Assembly: GCF_964199755.1 (NCBI RefSeq)
Contig: NC_133927.1
Span: 248,001 to 312,000, forward strand
DNA: 64,000 nt
DNA from: Larus michahellis
Lineage: Eukaryota > Chordata > Aves > Charadriiformes > Laridae
Direction of reading: 5' to 3'
Position numbers and translations under genes: made by a program. Shown piece by piece: positions 44,250-56,616 of this stretch. The stretch's first letter is position 1. The number at the start of each line of letters is the position of its first letter. A model generated the notes under the pieces. The model was not told where the DNA came from. It saw only the letters and a program-made list of their open reading frames with translations, and searched no databases.

Positions 44250-47200
44250 GTGGGGCGACGCTGTGGGGCCGGGGGGGGGGTGTCACCCCGCGTCCCCCCC
44301 CCGCGTCCTCGTCCTGCGGCTCCCGGTAGCCCCACAGACGGACGGTGCCGTCCCACTGCGAGAGGGGGGACAGGGGTCAGCCCGCCCCATAGCGACCCCC
44401 TGGACCCACAGACCCAGCCCCATAGATCCCCCCCCACCCCGACAAACACCTCCCAATTCCATAAAAACTTTCCGTCCCCATAGATCCAGCCCCATAACCC
44501 TCCCCAGCCCCACAGAGGCCCTCCAGACCCATAGATCCAGCCCCATAGCCCTCCCCAGCCCCACAGAGACCCTCCAGCCCCGTAGATCCATCCCCATAGC
44601 CCTCCCCAGCCCCACAGGGACTCTCCAGCCCCACAGACCCAGCCCCATAGTGACTGCCGGACCCATACTAACACCCCCCAGCCCCATAGATCCAGCCCCA
44701 TAGCCCTCCCCAGCCCCACAGAGACCCTCCAGACCCATAGATCCAGCCCCATAGCCCTCCCCAGCCCCACAGGGACCCTCCAGCCCCATAGATCCAGCCC
44801 CATAGCCCTCCCCAGCCCCACAGAGACCCTCCAGCCCCATAGCCCTCCACAGCCCCACAGGGATCCTCTGGCCCCATAGATCCAGCCCCATAGTGAATGC
44901 TGGACCCATAGTAACACCCCTCAGCCCCATAGATCCAGCCCCATAGCCCTCCCCAGCCCCACAAGGACCCTCCAGCCCCATAGATACAGCCCCACAGCCC
45001 CCCGCAGCCCCACAGAGGCCCTCCAGCCCCATAGACCCAGCCCCATAACCTTCCCCAGCCCCACACAGACCCTCTGGCCCCATAGACCCAGCCCCAGTGT
45101 GACCGCTGGACCCATAGTAACACCCCTCAGCCCCACAGATCCAGCCCCATAGCCCTCCCCAGCCCCACAGGGACTCTCCAGCCCCATAGATCCAGCCCCA
45201 TAGCCCTCCCCAGCCCCACAGAGACCCTCCAGCCCCATAGACCCAGCCCCATAGTGACTGCCGGACCCATACTAACACCCTCCAGCCCCATAGATCCAGC
45301 CCCATAGCCCTCCCCAGCCCCACAGGGACCCTCCAGCCCCATAGATCCAGCCCCATAGCCCTCCCCAGCCCCACAGGAACCCTCCAGCCCCATAGATCCA
45401 GCCCCATAGCCCTCCCCAGCCCCACAGGGACTCTCCAGCCCCATAGATCCAGCCCCATAGCCCTCCCTAGCCCCACAGGGACCCTCCGGCCCCATAGATC
45501 CAGCCCCATAGTGAATGCTGGACCCATAGTAACACCCCTCAGCCCCATAGACCCAGCCCCATAGCCCTCCCCAGCCCCACAGGGACCCTCCAGCCCCATA
45601 GATCCAGCCCCATAGTGAATGCTGGACCCATAGTAACACCCCTCAGCCCCATAGATCCAGCCCCATAGCCCTCCCCAGCCCCACAGGGACTCTCCAGCCC
45701 CATAGATCCAGCCCCATAGCCCTCCCTAGCCCCACAGGGACCCTCCGGCCCCATAGATCCAGCCCCATAGTGAATGCTGGACCCATAGTAACACCCCTCA
45801 GCCCCATAGACCCAGCCCCATAGCCCTCCCCAGCCCCACAGGGACCCTCCAGCCCCATAGATCCACCCCCATAGCCCTCCCCAGCCCCACAGGGACTCTC
45901 CAGCCCCATAGATCCAGCCCCATAGCCCTCCCTAGCCCCACAGGGACTCTCCAGCCCCATAGATCCAGCCCCATAGCCCTCCACAGCCCCACAGGGACTC
46001 TCCAGCCCCATAGACCCAGCCCCATAGTGACTGCTGGACCCATACTAACACCCTCCAGCCCCATAGATCCAGCCCCATAGCCCTCCCCAGCCCCACAGGA
46101 ACCCTCCAGCCCCATAGATCCAGCCCCATAGCCCTCCCCAGCCCCACAGGGACTCTCCAGCCCCATAGATCCAGCCCCATAGCCCTCCCTAGCCCCACAG
46201 GGACCCTCCGGCCCCATAGATCCAGCCCCATAGTGAATGCTGGACCCATAGTAACACCCCTCAGCCCCATAGACCCAGCCCCATAGCCCTCCCCAGCCCC
46301 ACAGGGACCCTCCAGCCCCATAGATCCAGCCCCATAGTGAATGCTGGACCCATAGTAACACCCCTCAGCCCCATAGATCCAGCCCCATAGCCCTCCCCAG
46401 CCCCACAGGGACTCTCCAGCCCCATAGATCCAGCCCCATAGCCCTCCCTAGCCCCACAGGGACCCTCCGGCCCCATAGATCCAGCCCCATAGTGAATGCT
46501 GGACCCATAGTAACACCCCTCAGCCCCATAGACCCAGCCCCATAGCCCTCCCCAGCCCCACAGGGACCCTCCAGCCCCATAGACCCAGCCCCATAGCCCT
46601 CCCCAGCCCCACAGGGACTCTCCAGCCCCACAGATCCAGCCCCATAGCCCTCCCCAGCCCCACGGGCCCCCCCCCAACCCCTCCCCGAGCCCCGCCCCTC
46701 AAGACCCCGCCCCTCCCCAAGCCCCGCCCACCGAGGCCGTGGCCAGGGCCCCGCCCTGGGGGTGCCAGCAGACGTCCCGCACGCAGGCGCCGTGATTGGT
46801 CAGCCGCCGCACGGCCCGCCCACTCAGCACGTCGTACACTGACGTCACACGGGGAGGGGGGGCGTGGCCAGAGCCACCGTCAGGCCACGCCCCCCAACCC
46901 CCCCCTCCCCCGCCCAGCCCCGCCCCCGCCGCGTGCCCCCCCCTCCGGCCACGCCCCCCAACCCCACCCCGCACCCCCATTGGCCACGCCCCCGCCACCA
47001 AGCCCCGCCCCCTCCCTCGGGCCACGCCCCCCCAGCGCCTCCACCCTCCAGCCGGGTCCTCAAGCCACGCCCCCTCCCTTTGGCCCCGCCCCCACCCCCG
47101 CGCCTCCCCCGGCCCTGCCCCCTTTGGCCCCGCCCCCCTTTGGCCCCGCCCCCCCCCCGAGGCCCCGCCCCTCACCCAGCACCGCCCCCGAGGCGCTGCC

Positions 47201-50200
47201 GGCCGCCAGGAAGAGGCCGGGGGGCGGGGCCAGGCGGCAGCGCAGCAGCGTGTGCAGCACCGCGTGACCCCGGTACGTCATCAGCGAGCTGTCGCCCGGC
47301 AGCGGCGCCGTCGCCATGGCTACGGGGGGGGGGGAGAGGATGGGGGGGGGGGGGTCGTCACCATGGCGACCGGACACCACCACCCACCCCCCCACCCCCG
47401 CCCCGTCGCCGGCGCGACCGGCTCAAGCCACGCCCCCTCCCGCCCCGCCGCGGCGGCTTGGACACGCCCCCTCGTTGCCATGGCGACCCGGGGGGCGCAG
47501 TTCGGATGGGGTGGGGGTAATTAGCATAGGGTTGGGGTAATTAGCATAGGGTTGGGGGTAATTAGCATGGGGTGGGGGTAATTAGCATAGGGATGGCGTA
47601 ATTAGCATAGGGTTGGGGTAATTAGCATGGGGTGGGGGTAATTAGCATGGGGATGGGGTAATTAGCATAGGGATGGGGGTAATTAGCATAGGAATGGGGT
47701 AATTAGCATAGGGATGGGGTAATTAGCATAGGGTTGGGGATAACTAGCATGGGGTGGGGGTAATTAGCATAGGAACAGGGTAATTAGCATGGGGTGGGGG
47801 TAATTACCATAGGGATGGGGGTAATTAGTATGGGGTGGGGGTAATTAGCATAGGGATGGGGGTAATTAGCATAGGGATGGGGTAATTAGCATAGGATTGG
47901 GAGTAATTAAGGCGGAGGGGGGGGTTTACCCCATGGACAGGACTAATTAACCCACAGAAGGGTTTAATTACCCCAGGGGTGGCTCTAATTAACCCACCCT
48001 GGGGCTAATTAACCCCGGGGTGCGGCTAATTACCCCAGGCTATAATGGGCTTAATCACCCCACGGGGCCACGGCCTCCCCCCCCGGGGGCCTTAATCCCC
48101 CCAGGGATGGGTCTAATTAGCCCAGGGGGGGGATTAATTAACCCCCCGGCTGGGGCTAATTAGCCAAGGGACAGGTCTAATTAACCCCGGGGTGCGGCTA
48201 ATTAACCCAGGGATGAGTTGAACCACCCCACGGACCCCCCCGGGACGCCTTAATTCCCCCCCACCCCCCCTTAATTAACCCACCCCTCCCTTAATTAACA
48301 CCCCCCCCCCCTTAATGAGCCCGGGGGGACTCACCGCGGGGGGGCGCCCGCTGCCAGCGATAGTCCCAGCTCTGCCGGGCCACGGCCCGCCGGGCGGCCG
48401 CCAGCCCCCCCGGCCCCGCCGGGCGCCGCAGGTCCCACAGCTTGGCCGTCTGGTCCTTGGAGTTGGAGACCAGGTAGCGCCCGTCGCCCTGCGGGGGTCG
48501 GGGGGGGGGGACACTGACACACCAGTTCCACCACAAAGCCAGCCCAGTTGCTCCCAGTTGAGCTTAGTCGCCCATAGCTACAGCCCAGTTGATCCTACAG
48601 CCCCTCCCCGTGCGCCCACGGCCACCCACAGCATCTAGAGACCTTCTGGAGGACATCCCCGTTTGACCAGTTCCACTATAAACCCATCCCAGTTGCTCCC
48701 AGTTGACTCCAGTTGACCTTATTCACCCATAGCTACATCCCAGTTGACCCTAGAGCCCCTCCCCGTGCACCCACAGCCACCCAAACCATCTCAAGACCTT
48801 CTGGAGGACATCCGAGTTTGACCAGTTCCACCACAAACCCATCCCAGTTGCTCCCAGTTGACTCCAGTTGACCTTATTCACCCACAGCTACATCCCAGTT
48901 GACCCTACAGCCCCTCCCAGTGCTCCCAGCGCCACCCAAACCATCTCAAGACCTCCCGGAGGACATCCCAGTTTGACCAGTTCCACCACAAACCCATCCC
49001 AGTCCCTCCCAGTCCCTCCCGGGGCTGACCCGGGGGTGCAGGAAGGTGATGCCGTCGCGGTGGCCGGCCAGGAGGCCGACGGGGCGGGGCCGCCCCTCCC
49101 CCAGGCAGCGGCGGTCCCAGGCCCGGCAGACGCCGTCGTCCCCCCCCGAGAGCAGCAGCTGCCCCGCCCCGTCCCCCAGCGCCACCGCGTTGACGTCGTC
49201 CTCGTGGGCCTCCACCTGGGGGGGGGGGGGGGGGGGAAGGTCAAGGTCACCCCGAGGTCCGGGGGGGTGGGGGTGGGGTGGAACTGACCCCTCGGGGCGG
49301 CCTTGGGACCACGGGGGGGGTCTTGAGCTCCGTAGGGTGACCTTGACCCCACGGCGTGACCTTGACCCCCCCCCCCGAAGGACCTCGACCCCACCCTGCT
49401 CCCCGTTGACCCCACGCAAGGCGGGGTGACCCCGCCCCCCCCGGCCCCGCCCTGACCCGTAGGGTGCGGCGTTGGACCTCCCGGTCGTAGACGTAGAGGC
49501 AGCCGTCGTTGGCTCCGCCCACCACCTCCCGCCCGTCCGGCCCCACGGCCAATGAGAAGACGGCGAAGCGGCGCTCTTCCGGCCTGGCAGGGGGCGGGGC
49601 CAGCGGTGGGCGGGGCTGGCACCCACCGCCACCTAAAGCCCCTCCCAGTTGGTCCCGGGCCCCTCCCAGTTGGTGCCAGTTGGCCCCAGTTGGCCCCAGT
49701 TGACCCCAGCCCCTCCCCAGTTGACCCCAGTTGCTCCCAGTTGGTTCCAGTTGACCCCAGCCCCTCCCTGGTTGGCCCCAGCCCCCTCCCAGATGATCCC
49801 AGTTGATCCCAGTTGACCCCAGTTTACCCCAGCCCCTCCCCAGTTAACCCCAGTTGACTCCAGTTGACCCCAGTTGACCCCAGCCCCTCCCTGGTTGGCC
49901 CCAGTCCCCTCCCAGTTGACCCCAGTTCACCCCAACCTCTCCCCAGTTGACCCCAGTTGACTCCCGTTGACCCCAGTTGACCCCAGCCCCTCCCCAGTTC
50001 ACCCCAGTTCACCCCAACCTCTCCCCAGTTGACCCCAGTTGCTCCCAGTTGGCCCCAGTTGACCCCAGCCCCTCCCTAGTTGGCCCCAGTTGCTCCCAGT
50101 TGACCCCAGTCCCCTCCCAGTTGACCCCAGCCCCTCCCCAGTTGACCCCAGTTGCTCCCAGTTGACCCCAGTCCCTCCCCAGTTGACCCCAGTTGCTCCC

Positions 50201-53200
50201 AGTTGACCCCAGTTGACCCCAGTCCCCTCCCCGGTTGACCCCAGTTGCTCCCAGTTGGCCCCAGTTGACCCCAGCCCCTCCCCGGTTGGCCCCAGTTGCT
50301 CCCAGTTGGCCCCAGTTGACCCCAGCCCCTCCCTGGTCGGCCCCAGTTGCTCCCAGTTGGCCCCAGTTGACCCCAGCCTCTCCATAGCTGGCCCCAGTTG
50401 CTCCCAGTTGACCCCAGTCCCCTCCCAGTTGACCCCAGTCCCCTCCCCAGTTGACCCCAGTTGCTCCCAGTTGGCTCCAGTTGACCCCAGCCCCTCCCCG
50501 TTTGGCCCCAGTTGCTCCCAGTTGGCCCCAGTTGACCCCAGCCCCTCCCTGGTTGACCCCAGTTGCTCCCAGTTGACCCCAGCGCCCCCCGCAGCATCTC
50601 CAGACCCTCTGGAGAACACCCCAGTTTGACCAGTTCCCCCGTAAACCCATCCCAGTTGCCCCCAGTTCACCCACGGCCCCTCCCCAGTCCCTCCCAGTGA
50701 CCAAGCCCCGCCCCCAGACCCACAGCCTGCCCCCCAGAGACCACCGACCCGCCCTGTAGCCACGCCCGCGCCCCACAGCCACGCCCCGAGCCCCTCCCAC
50801 CCCGTTGGCCCCGCCCCCTGGCCCCGCCCTACCGCAGGTCGAGGGCCGTGTGGTTGTCCCCGTCCCCGTAGATGTCGTACACGTGGACTGGGCGGGGCAA
50901 AAAAAAAGGGGGGGGTGGGGCGTGGCCTCCTCAAACCACACCCTCTCGACCACGCCCATCTCTCACTGACCACACCCCCCCCATAAGCCCCGCCCCACCC
51001 CGGAGCCCTGAGACTCTGACCCCCACCCCCCCAGGCCCCACCCCCGGGTGATAACCACGCCCCCTCGGGTCTGGCCACGCCCCCTCGGGTCTGGCCACGC
51101 CCCCTCGGGTCTGGCCACGCCCCCGTGGGCTAAGCCACGCCCCCCAGGGCCAAGCCACGCCCCCCCCGGGGCCAAGCCACGCCCCCCCCAGGGCCGCTCC
51201 CTGCAGCCAGAGGAGCCGCAATGGGGCGCTGGGGGGGGAGAGGGGGGTGTGGCCTTACCCCACCCACTTAAGCTCCACCCCCACGCTCTGGACACGCCCC
51301 CCGCCTTAAGCCACGCCCCCCCGCCTTAAGCCACGCCCCCCAGCGGCACCATAAGGGGGAACAGACGCACGGTGGGGGGGGGGGGGTGGCATTGGGGGGG
51401 GGGGTCCTGCCCCGCCCGCCTCAGCTCCACCCACCCCCCCTCCCCCCCCGCCTGACCACGCCCATCCCCCCCCCCCCTCCCCCACTCACTGTAGTCGGAC
51501 CAGCTGGAGTAGAGGCACTGGGAGGCGTCGGGGCTGAAGGCGACGTCGAGGATGCTCCAACCCACGTCGCGGCCCCGCGAGGCTCGGAAGAGGCGCAGGC
51601 CCTCCCCCCGCCACTCGTAGAGCCGCAGCGTCTGATCTGGGGGGGGGGGGAAAAGGGGGGAGAAAGGCATCGTTCCGCGCCCCACCGATCCCCCCCCCCC
51701 CCCCAGTGCCTTCCCCCCCGCTCCCTGCCCCACAAGTACCTTGGCAGGCGGAGACGAAGAGGGAGCCGTCGGGGGAGAAGAGGCCGCAAAAGGCCTTTTG
51801 GGGGTAGGTGTCGGTGAAGACGACGCGGTTGGGGAGAAAACTTGGCGGTGGGGGGGGGGGGGGTTGTTGCGGAGAGATGTGGGGCTGGGGTGTGTGTGGG
51901 GCGGGGGGGGGGCGCGGCCCCACAACCTGCCCAGCCCCCTTTCGCGGGACGGTTCGGCCCTTTTTTCCGCCCCGGGGACTTACTGGGAGCTGAGACGGGT
52001 TTTTTCCCCCGCGGAGAAGCCGCCGTTGCGGCACCGGCCCCATTCGCGCTGTGGGGCAGGGGAGCCGGGCGTTGGCGACCCATAGAAGAAGGCTGGACCC
52101 ATAGCAGACGCGCACAACCCCTCCCCCTCTCCAGCCCCATAGGACCCCTAAAGCTCCCCTGTGCCCCGTAGCTACCCCAGAGCCCACCTCTGCCCCATGG
52201 AACACCCACCTCCCCCGCCACAGGCACCCCCCAGCCCCACGGGACCCGCCCCCGCCCCACAGAACCTCCACATTCCTCCCCATAGGAACTCCCCCGGCCC
52301 TATAGGACCCCTCGCCGGCCCCACAGCGACCCCCATAGGACCCACCCCCCCACCCCCCCCCCAGCCCCACAGCCCCCCTCCCCAGGCCCCCGGGACCCCA
52401 CGCGGACTCCCCCCTGCCCCATAGAACCCCCACGGGACCCGCTCCCGGCCCCACAGGAACCCCCCACCTCGCCCAGGCCCCGCCCCCTCGCCCAGGCCCC
52501 GCCCCCTCGCCCAGGCCCCGCCCACTCCCCCAGCCACCCACCTGCCCAGGCCCCGCCCCCTCGCCCAGGCCCCGCCCCCTCCCCAGCTACACACCTCCCC
52601 AGGCCCCGCCCCCTCGCCCAAGCCACGCCCCTTCATCCAGGCCCCGCCCACCCCCTGCCGCCACCCACCTCCCCAGGCCCCGCCCCCTCATCCAGGCCCC
52701 GCCCACCCAGCGACCTCCCCAGGCCCCGCCCCTTCATCCAGGCCCCGCCCCCTTGCCCAGGCCCCGCCCCCCCCCAGCCACCCACCTCCCCAGGCCCCAC
52801 TCCCTCGCCCAGGCCCCGCCCCTTCATCCAGGCCCCGCCCCCTCGCCCAGGCTCCACCCACCTCCCCAGGCCCCGCCCCCTCATCCAGGCCCCACCCCCT
52901 CATCCAGGCCCCGCCCCCTCGCCCAGGCCCCGACCCCCTCCCCAGCCACCCACCTCCCCAGGCCCCGCCCACCTCTCCAGGCCCCGCCCCCTCGCCCAGG
53001 CCCCGCCCCTTCATCCAGGCCCCGCCCCCTCGCCTAGGCCCCGCCCCCTCGCCCCGGCCCCGCCCACCTGGCGCAGGAGGCGGGGCAGGCTGCGCTCCGC
53101 AGGCCCCGCCCCCCCGAGGCCCCGCCCCCCCGCCAGCTCCAGCTGCGCCTTCAGCTCGTGCCCGTCCAGCACCCGCGTGTCGGGGGGGGGAGGGGCTGGG

Positions 53201-55695
53201 GGGCGGGGGGAGAGGGTCACGTGATGGGTGCCCATTCCCCCCCCCCCTCCCCCCCCCATATCCCCCCCCTAAAAGGGACCCGGGACCCCTCCCCCCCTCC
53301 CCCCCCCCCCCAAAAAAGGGACCCAGGACCCCTCCCCCCCTCCCAAAAAGGGACCCGGGACCCCTCCCCCCCTCCCCCCCCCCCCAAAAAAGGGACCCGG
53401 GACCCCTTCCCCCCTCCCCCCCCCCCCAAAAAAGGGACCCGGGACCCCTCCCCCCCTCCCCTCCCCCCCAAAAAAGGGACCCGGGACCCCTCCCCCCCTC
53501 CCCTCCCCCCCCAAAAAGGGACCCGGGACCCCTCCCCCCCTCCCCTCCCCCCCAAAAAAGGGACCCGGGACCCCTCCCCCCCTCCCCCCCCCCCCCCAAA
53601 AAAGGGACCCGGGACCCCTCCCCCCCTGCCCCCCCCCAAAAAAGGGACCCAGGACCCTTCCCCCCTCCCCCCCCCCCAAAAAGGGACCCAGGACCCCTCC
53701 CCCCCTCCCCTCCCCCCCAAAAAAGGGACCCGGGACCCCTCCCCCCCTCCCCCCCCCCCAAAAAAGGGACCCGGGACCCCTCCCCCCCTCCCCCCCCCCC
53801 AAAAAGGGACCCGGGACCCCTCCCCCCCTCCCCCCCCCCCAAAAAAGGGACCCGGGACCCCTCCCCCCCTCCTCTCCCCCCCAAAAAGGGACCCGGGACC
53901 CCTCCCCCCCTGCCCCCCCCCAAAAAAGGGACCCAGGACCCTTCCCCCCCTGCCCCCCCCCAAAAAAGGGACCCAGGACCCTTCCCCCCTCCCCCCCCCC
54001 CAAAAAGGGACCCGGGACCCCTCCCCCCCTCCTCTCCCCCCCAAAAAAGGGACCCAGGACCCTTCCCCCCCTGCCCCCCCCCAAAAAAGGGACCCAGGAC
54101 CCTTCCCCCCCTGCCCCCCCCCAAAAAAGGGACCCAGGACCCCTCCCCCCCTCCCCTCCCCCCCAAAAAGGGACCCAGGACCCCTCCCCTCCCCCCCCCC
54201 CCAAGTTGCCCCTCCCACCCCCCAGGGTGCCCCTCCCCCCGCCTACCTGGGGGGTCGTGCCCGGCCCCTCCCCCCCCCCAGGGCTCCTCCTCTTCCTCCT
54301 CCTCCTCCTCGGAATCGGGGGGGTCCCGCCTCGCCCCTCCCCCGCCCCGCGCCGGCCCCGCCCGGCCCCTGGGGGGGAACCAGCAGGGGGCGCCCTTTGG
54401 GGGGGGCGGGGGGGGGAAGGGGCCGAAACCCCCCTCCGGGAGGCGCCTCATCGCCCGTAGGGCACCCCATAGCCCCCATGGGGCACCCCATAGGCCACGG
54501 GGCGTCCTCCGGCCCCCCTGGACACCCCATAGCGTGCCCTAGAGATCACCCCGGAGCCTCTGGCGCCCCCCCGTAGCCCCCCCAGGGCATCCTGTAGCCT
54601 ATAGGGCGGGGCCGTGGGGCACCCCCCAGCCTATAGGGCCCCCTATAGAGCCCTAGAACAGCCTATAGACCCATAGCTCCCCCCATAACCCCCACAGCAC
54701 CCCCCCAGCCCCGCCCCCACCCCCTACAACCCCTCCCCCATCCCCTACAGCCCCCCATGTCCCCTCCCCCATCCCCATAGCCCCGCCCCCACCCCTATAA
54801 CCCCTCCCCCATCCCCTACAGCCCCCCATATCCCCTCCCCCATCCCTATAGCCCCTCCCCCATCCCTATAACCCTGCCCCCACCCCCTATATAGCCCCCC
54901 TCCCCCACTCCTATAGGCCCCAATAGGCCCCCATAGCCCCTCCCCCACCCCTGACCCCTCCCCCATCCCCTACAGCCCCTCCCCCACGGCCTTTAGCCCC
55001 TCCCCCACCCCTTACAACCCCTCCCCCATCCCCTACAGCCCCTCCCCCCACCCTCTTTAGCCCCTTCCCCACCCCAATAGCCCCCCATATCCCCTCCCCC
55101 ACCCAATTAGCCCCTCCCCCCACCCCCTTTAGCCCCTCCCCCACCCCAATAGCCCCCCATATCCCTTCCCCCATCCCTATAGCGCTACCCCCACCCCCTA
55201 CAACCCCTCCCCCATCCCCTACAGCCCCTCCCCACCCCTGATATAGCCCCCCTCCCCCACCCCTGTAGGCCCCAATAGCCCCCCATAGCCCCTCCCCCAC
55301 CCCTGACCCCTCCCCCATCCCCTAGAGCCCCTCCCCCACCCCAGTAGCCCCCCATATCCCCTCCCCCACCCCTATAGCCCCTTCCCCCACCCTCTTTAGC
55401 CCCTCCCCCACCCCAATAGCCCCCCATATCCCCTCCCCCATTCCCTATAGCCCCTCCCCCACCCCCTTTTAGCCCCTCCCCCCCGGTACCTGCGCAGGAG
55501 ATAGGCCAGCACTTGGGCCAGGTCGACATCTTCCTCCTCCTCCTCTTCCTCCTCTTCCTCCCTCTCCCCCTCCCCCTCCTCCTCCTCCTCCTCCTCGGGA
55601 TCGGGCCCCTCGGGCTCCCCCCGGGGCGGGGGGGGGGGAGGTGGGGGCCTGTCCCCCGCCCCTCCCCCCCCCGCGCTGCTGCTGTGGGAGCCCAT
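44245..55695 (-). CDS. DCAF11: DDB1- and CUL4-associated factor 11 (WD40 substrate receptor)
   Basis: A substrate receptor of the CUL4-DDB1 ubiquitin ligase. Thirteen coding exons, in transcript order: 55695-55490, 54446-54247, 53195-53068, 52048-51984, 51840-51740, 51636-51490, 50887-50833, 49583-49457, 49215-49030, 48488-48335, 47319-47176, 46838-46732, 44355-44245. All phases join, giving 1731 nt (576 residues; human 546). Recognised stretches are the acidic N-terminus then EDVDLAQVLAYLLR, FTDTYPQKAFCGLFSPDG, GRDVGWSILDVAFSPD, GGANDGCLYVYDREVQRRTL, EAHEDDVNAVALGDGAG, GDGRYLVSNSKDQTAKLWDL, LPGDSSLMTYRGHAVLHTLL, LTNHGACVRDVCWHP and WDGTVRLWGYREPQ. WDXR-type sites (AWDRR, LWDLR) fit DDB1 binding. 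Exon 2 is Pro/Gly-rich and its acceptor (GATGAG) lacks a pyrimidine tract, so it is the least certain. An acceptor at 55702 implies an upstream untranslated exon. Confidence 0.95.
44390..46665 (-). repeat. 51-53-bp minisatellite with higher-order structure, DCAF11 last intron
   Basis: It fills nearly all of the last intron. The basic unit contains CCCCATAGATCCAGCCCCAT then AGCCCTCCCCAGCCCCACAG. Every few units a variant with TAGTGAATGCTGGACCCATA appears. The segments beginning near 45537 and 45796 recur near 46258 and 46519, so a higher-order period of about 722 bp is visible. Confidence 0.9.
46860..47175 (-). repeat. Degenerate CCACGCCCC-rich intron
   Basis: This DCAF11 intron (between the exons at 46838 and 47176) is composed of irregular GGCCACGCCCCC / TTGGCCCCGCCCCC units with many GC-box-like sites. 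No other feature is seen. Confidence 0.6.
47515..47915. repeat. 20-21-bp minisatellite with TAATTA in each unit
   Basis: About 20 copies of GTAATTAGCATAGGGATGGG with small variants, in the DCAF11 intron between exons 10 and 11. The same core recurs irregularly (CTAATTAACCCAGG and similar) through 47935-48320. Confidence 0.92.
48519..49015. repeat. About 155-bp tandem repeat, 3 copies plus
   Basis: ACCAGTTCCACCACAAACCC recurs near 48521, 48665, 48821 and 48976, followed each time by a CCCAGTTGCTCCCAGTTGAC-like stretch. A further partial copy lies near 50625. It lies in a DCAF11 intron. Confidence 0.85.
49640..50700. repeat. CCCAGTTGAC 10-bp-based minisatellite
   Basis: Composite units of about 40-55 bp built from CCAGTTGACC, CCAGTTGCTC, CCAGTTGGCC and CAGCCCCTCCC blocks fill the DCAF11 intron between 49583 and 50833. 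It shares its decamer with the 155-bp repeat at 48519-49015. Confidence 0.9.
51045..51345. repeat. 20-bp GGCCACGCCCCC repeats
   Basis: CCCTCGGGTCTGGCCACGCC occurs three times in tandem, followed by degenerate AAGCCACGCCCCCC units, in the intron before the exon at 50887. Confidence 0.8.
52440..53065. repeat. About 19-20-bp minisatellite AGGCCCCGCCCCCTCGCCC
   Basis: About 30 copies with variants in the last few bases (CTCGCCC, TTCATCC, ACCTCCC), in the intron between exons 3 and 4 of DCAF11. Confidence 0.9.
53270..54205. repeat. About 40-43-bp minisatellite of C-runs, A-runs and GGGACCCGGGACCC
   Basis: About 22 copies of AAAAAAGGGACCCGGGACCC followed by CTCCCCCCCTCCCC-type runs, filling the intron between exons 2 and 3 of DCAF11. 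Long stop-free frames on both strands are artefacts of the repeat. Confidence 0.92.
54700..55480. repeat. Composite CCCCTCCCCCACCCC repeats
   Basis: Units of about 18-30 bp combine CCCCTCCCCCATCCCCTACA, CCAATAGCCCCCCATATCC and AGCCCCTCCCCCACC, and fill the first coding intron of DCAF11. Larger blocks repeat imperfectly (54770-54930 versus 55190-55330). Confidence 0.85.
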
Positions 55696-55999
55696 GGACA
55701 CCTGGGGGGGGGGGGGAGAGTGAGGGGAACCCCCCCGTAACCATGGCAACGGCCCTGGGACACCCCCCCCCCCGAACCCCCTTGTAACCACGGCAACCAC
55801 CGGGGACCCCCTGTGTCACCATGGAAACGGGCCCAGGACCCCCCCCGGAACCCTGGCAACGGGGTTAAGACCACCCCCCCCCACCCCCCGTCACCATGAC
55901 AACCCCCCAGGACCCCCCCTGTCCCCATGGCAACCGCCCCCCCCCCCCCCCCGTAACCCCGGAAGCGGCCGCGGGACCCCCTTGTACCTTCCCCCCTCC

Positions 56000-56420
56000 C
56001 CCCCGGCCCCGCGTCCGACCAATCAGCGCCCGCCTTGCTGCCGGGGGGGGGTGGGGGGTGTCCCGTCCCCCTCCCCACCGCCCACCAATCAGCGACCCCC
56101 TCCTTACCTCGCCCCTCCCCTTCGTCCGGACCAATCAGGAGCGGGCTCCGGCCGGCGCGCGCGCCCCCCGCCCCGCCGCTTGTTTACGGCCGCGCGCCGC
56201 AGGGGGCGGAGCCGGGGCGGGGGGGGCGGGGCCGGCGCCCATTGGTGGCGGCGGCGGCACGTGACGCCGGAGCGCGCGGGGGGCGGGGGGGAGCGGAAGT
56301 GAGCGGCAGCGGTTGGGCGCGGCGCGGCCGGCGGGCGCTGATTGGCTGGGGATGAAGGGGAGGCGCTGATTGGCCGGGCGGCTGGCGGGGGAGGCGCTGA
56401 TTGGCCGGGGGAAGAGGAGG
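56000..56420 (-). promoter_or_regulatory. DCAF11 CpG-island promoter with multiple CCAAT boxes
   Basis: At least seven CCAAT/ATTGG elements lie near 56018, 56090, 56133, 56240, 56340, 56370 and 56399, in both orientations. A CACGTG E-box (about 56258) and an ETS-like GCGGAAGTGAGCGG (about 56293) are also present. No coding sequence is seen. It lies just upstream of the DCAF11 coding start and its untranslated-exon acceptor, so it should hold the leftward TSS. The exact TSS is unknown. Confidence 0.65.
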
Positions 56421-56616
56421 GACGCTGGCCCCGCCCCCCGCCCGCCCCTGACATCACTCGGGAGCACCCAATGGCAACGCGAGCCCCTCCCCCCCCACCC
56501 CCCGCGGGGGCGCGACCCTTGACCCCGCCCAATGACATCACGACGCCCTCGTGACCCTTCACCCCAATGACATCACATGACCCCCACGTCCCAGCCACGC
56601 CCCACCGAGGGGCTCC

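Noticed and set aside
44283-46361. Several long Gly/Trp/Met-rich frames (MGLEGPCGAGEGYGAG type)
   Set aside because: These are translations of the 51-bp intronic repeat. The flanking exons join across it in correct phase.
52688-54451. 587-codon minus-strand open frame through DCAF11 introns
   Set aside because: It consists of two C-rich minisatellites that are stop-free on both strands. Only the small part at 54247-54446 is a DCAF11 exon.
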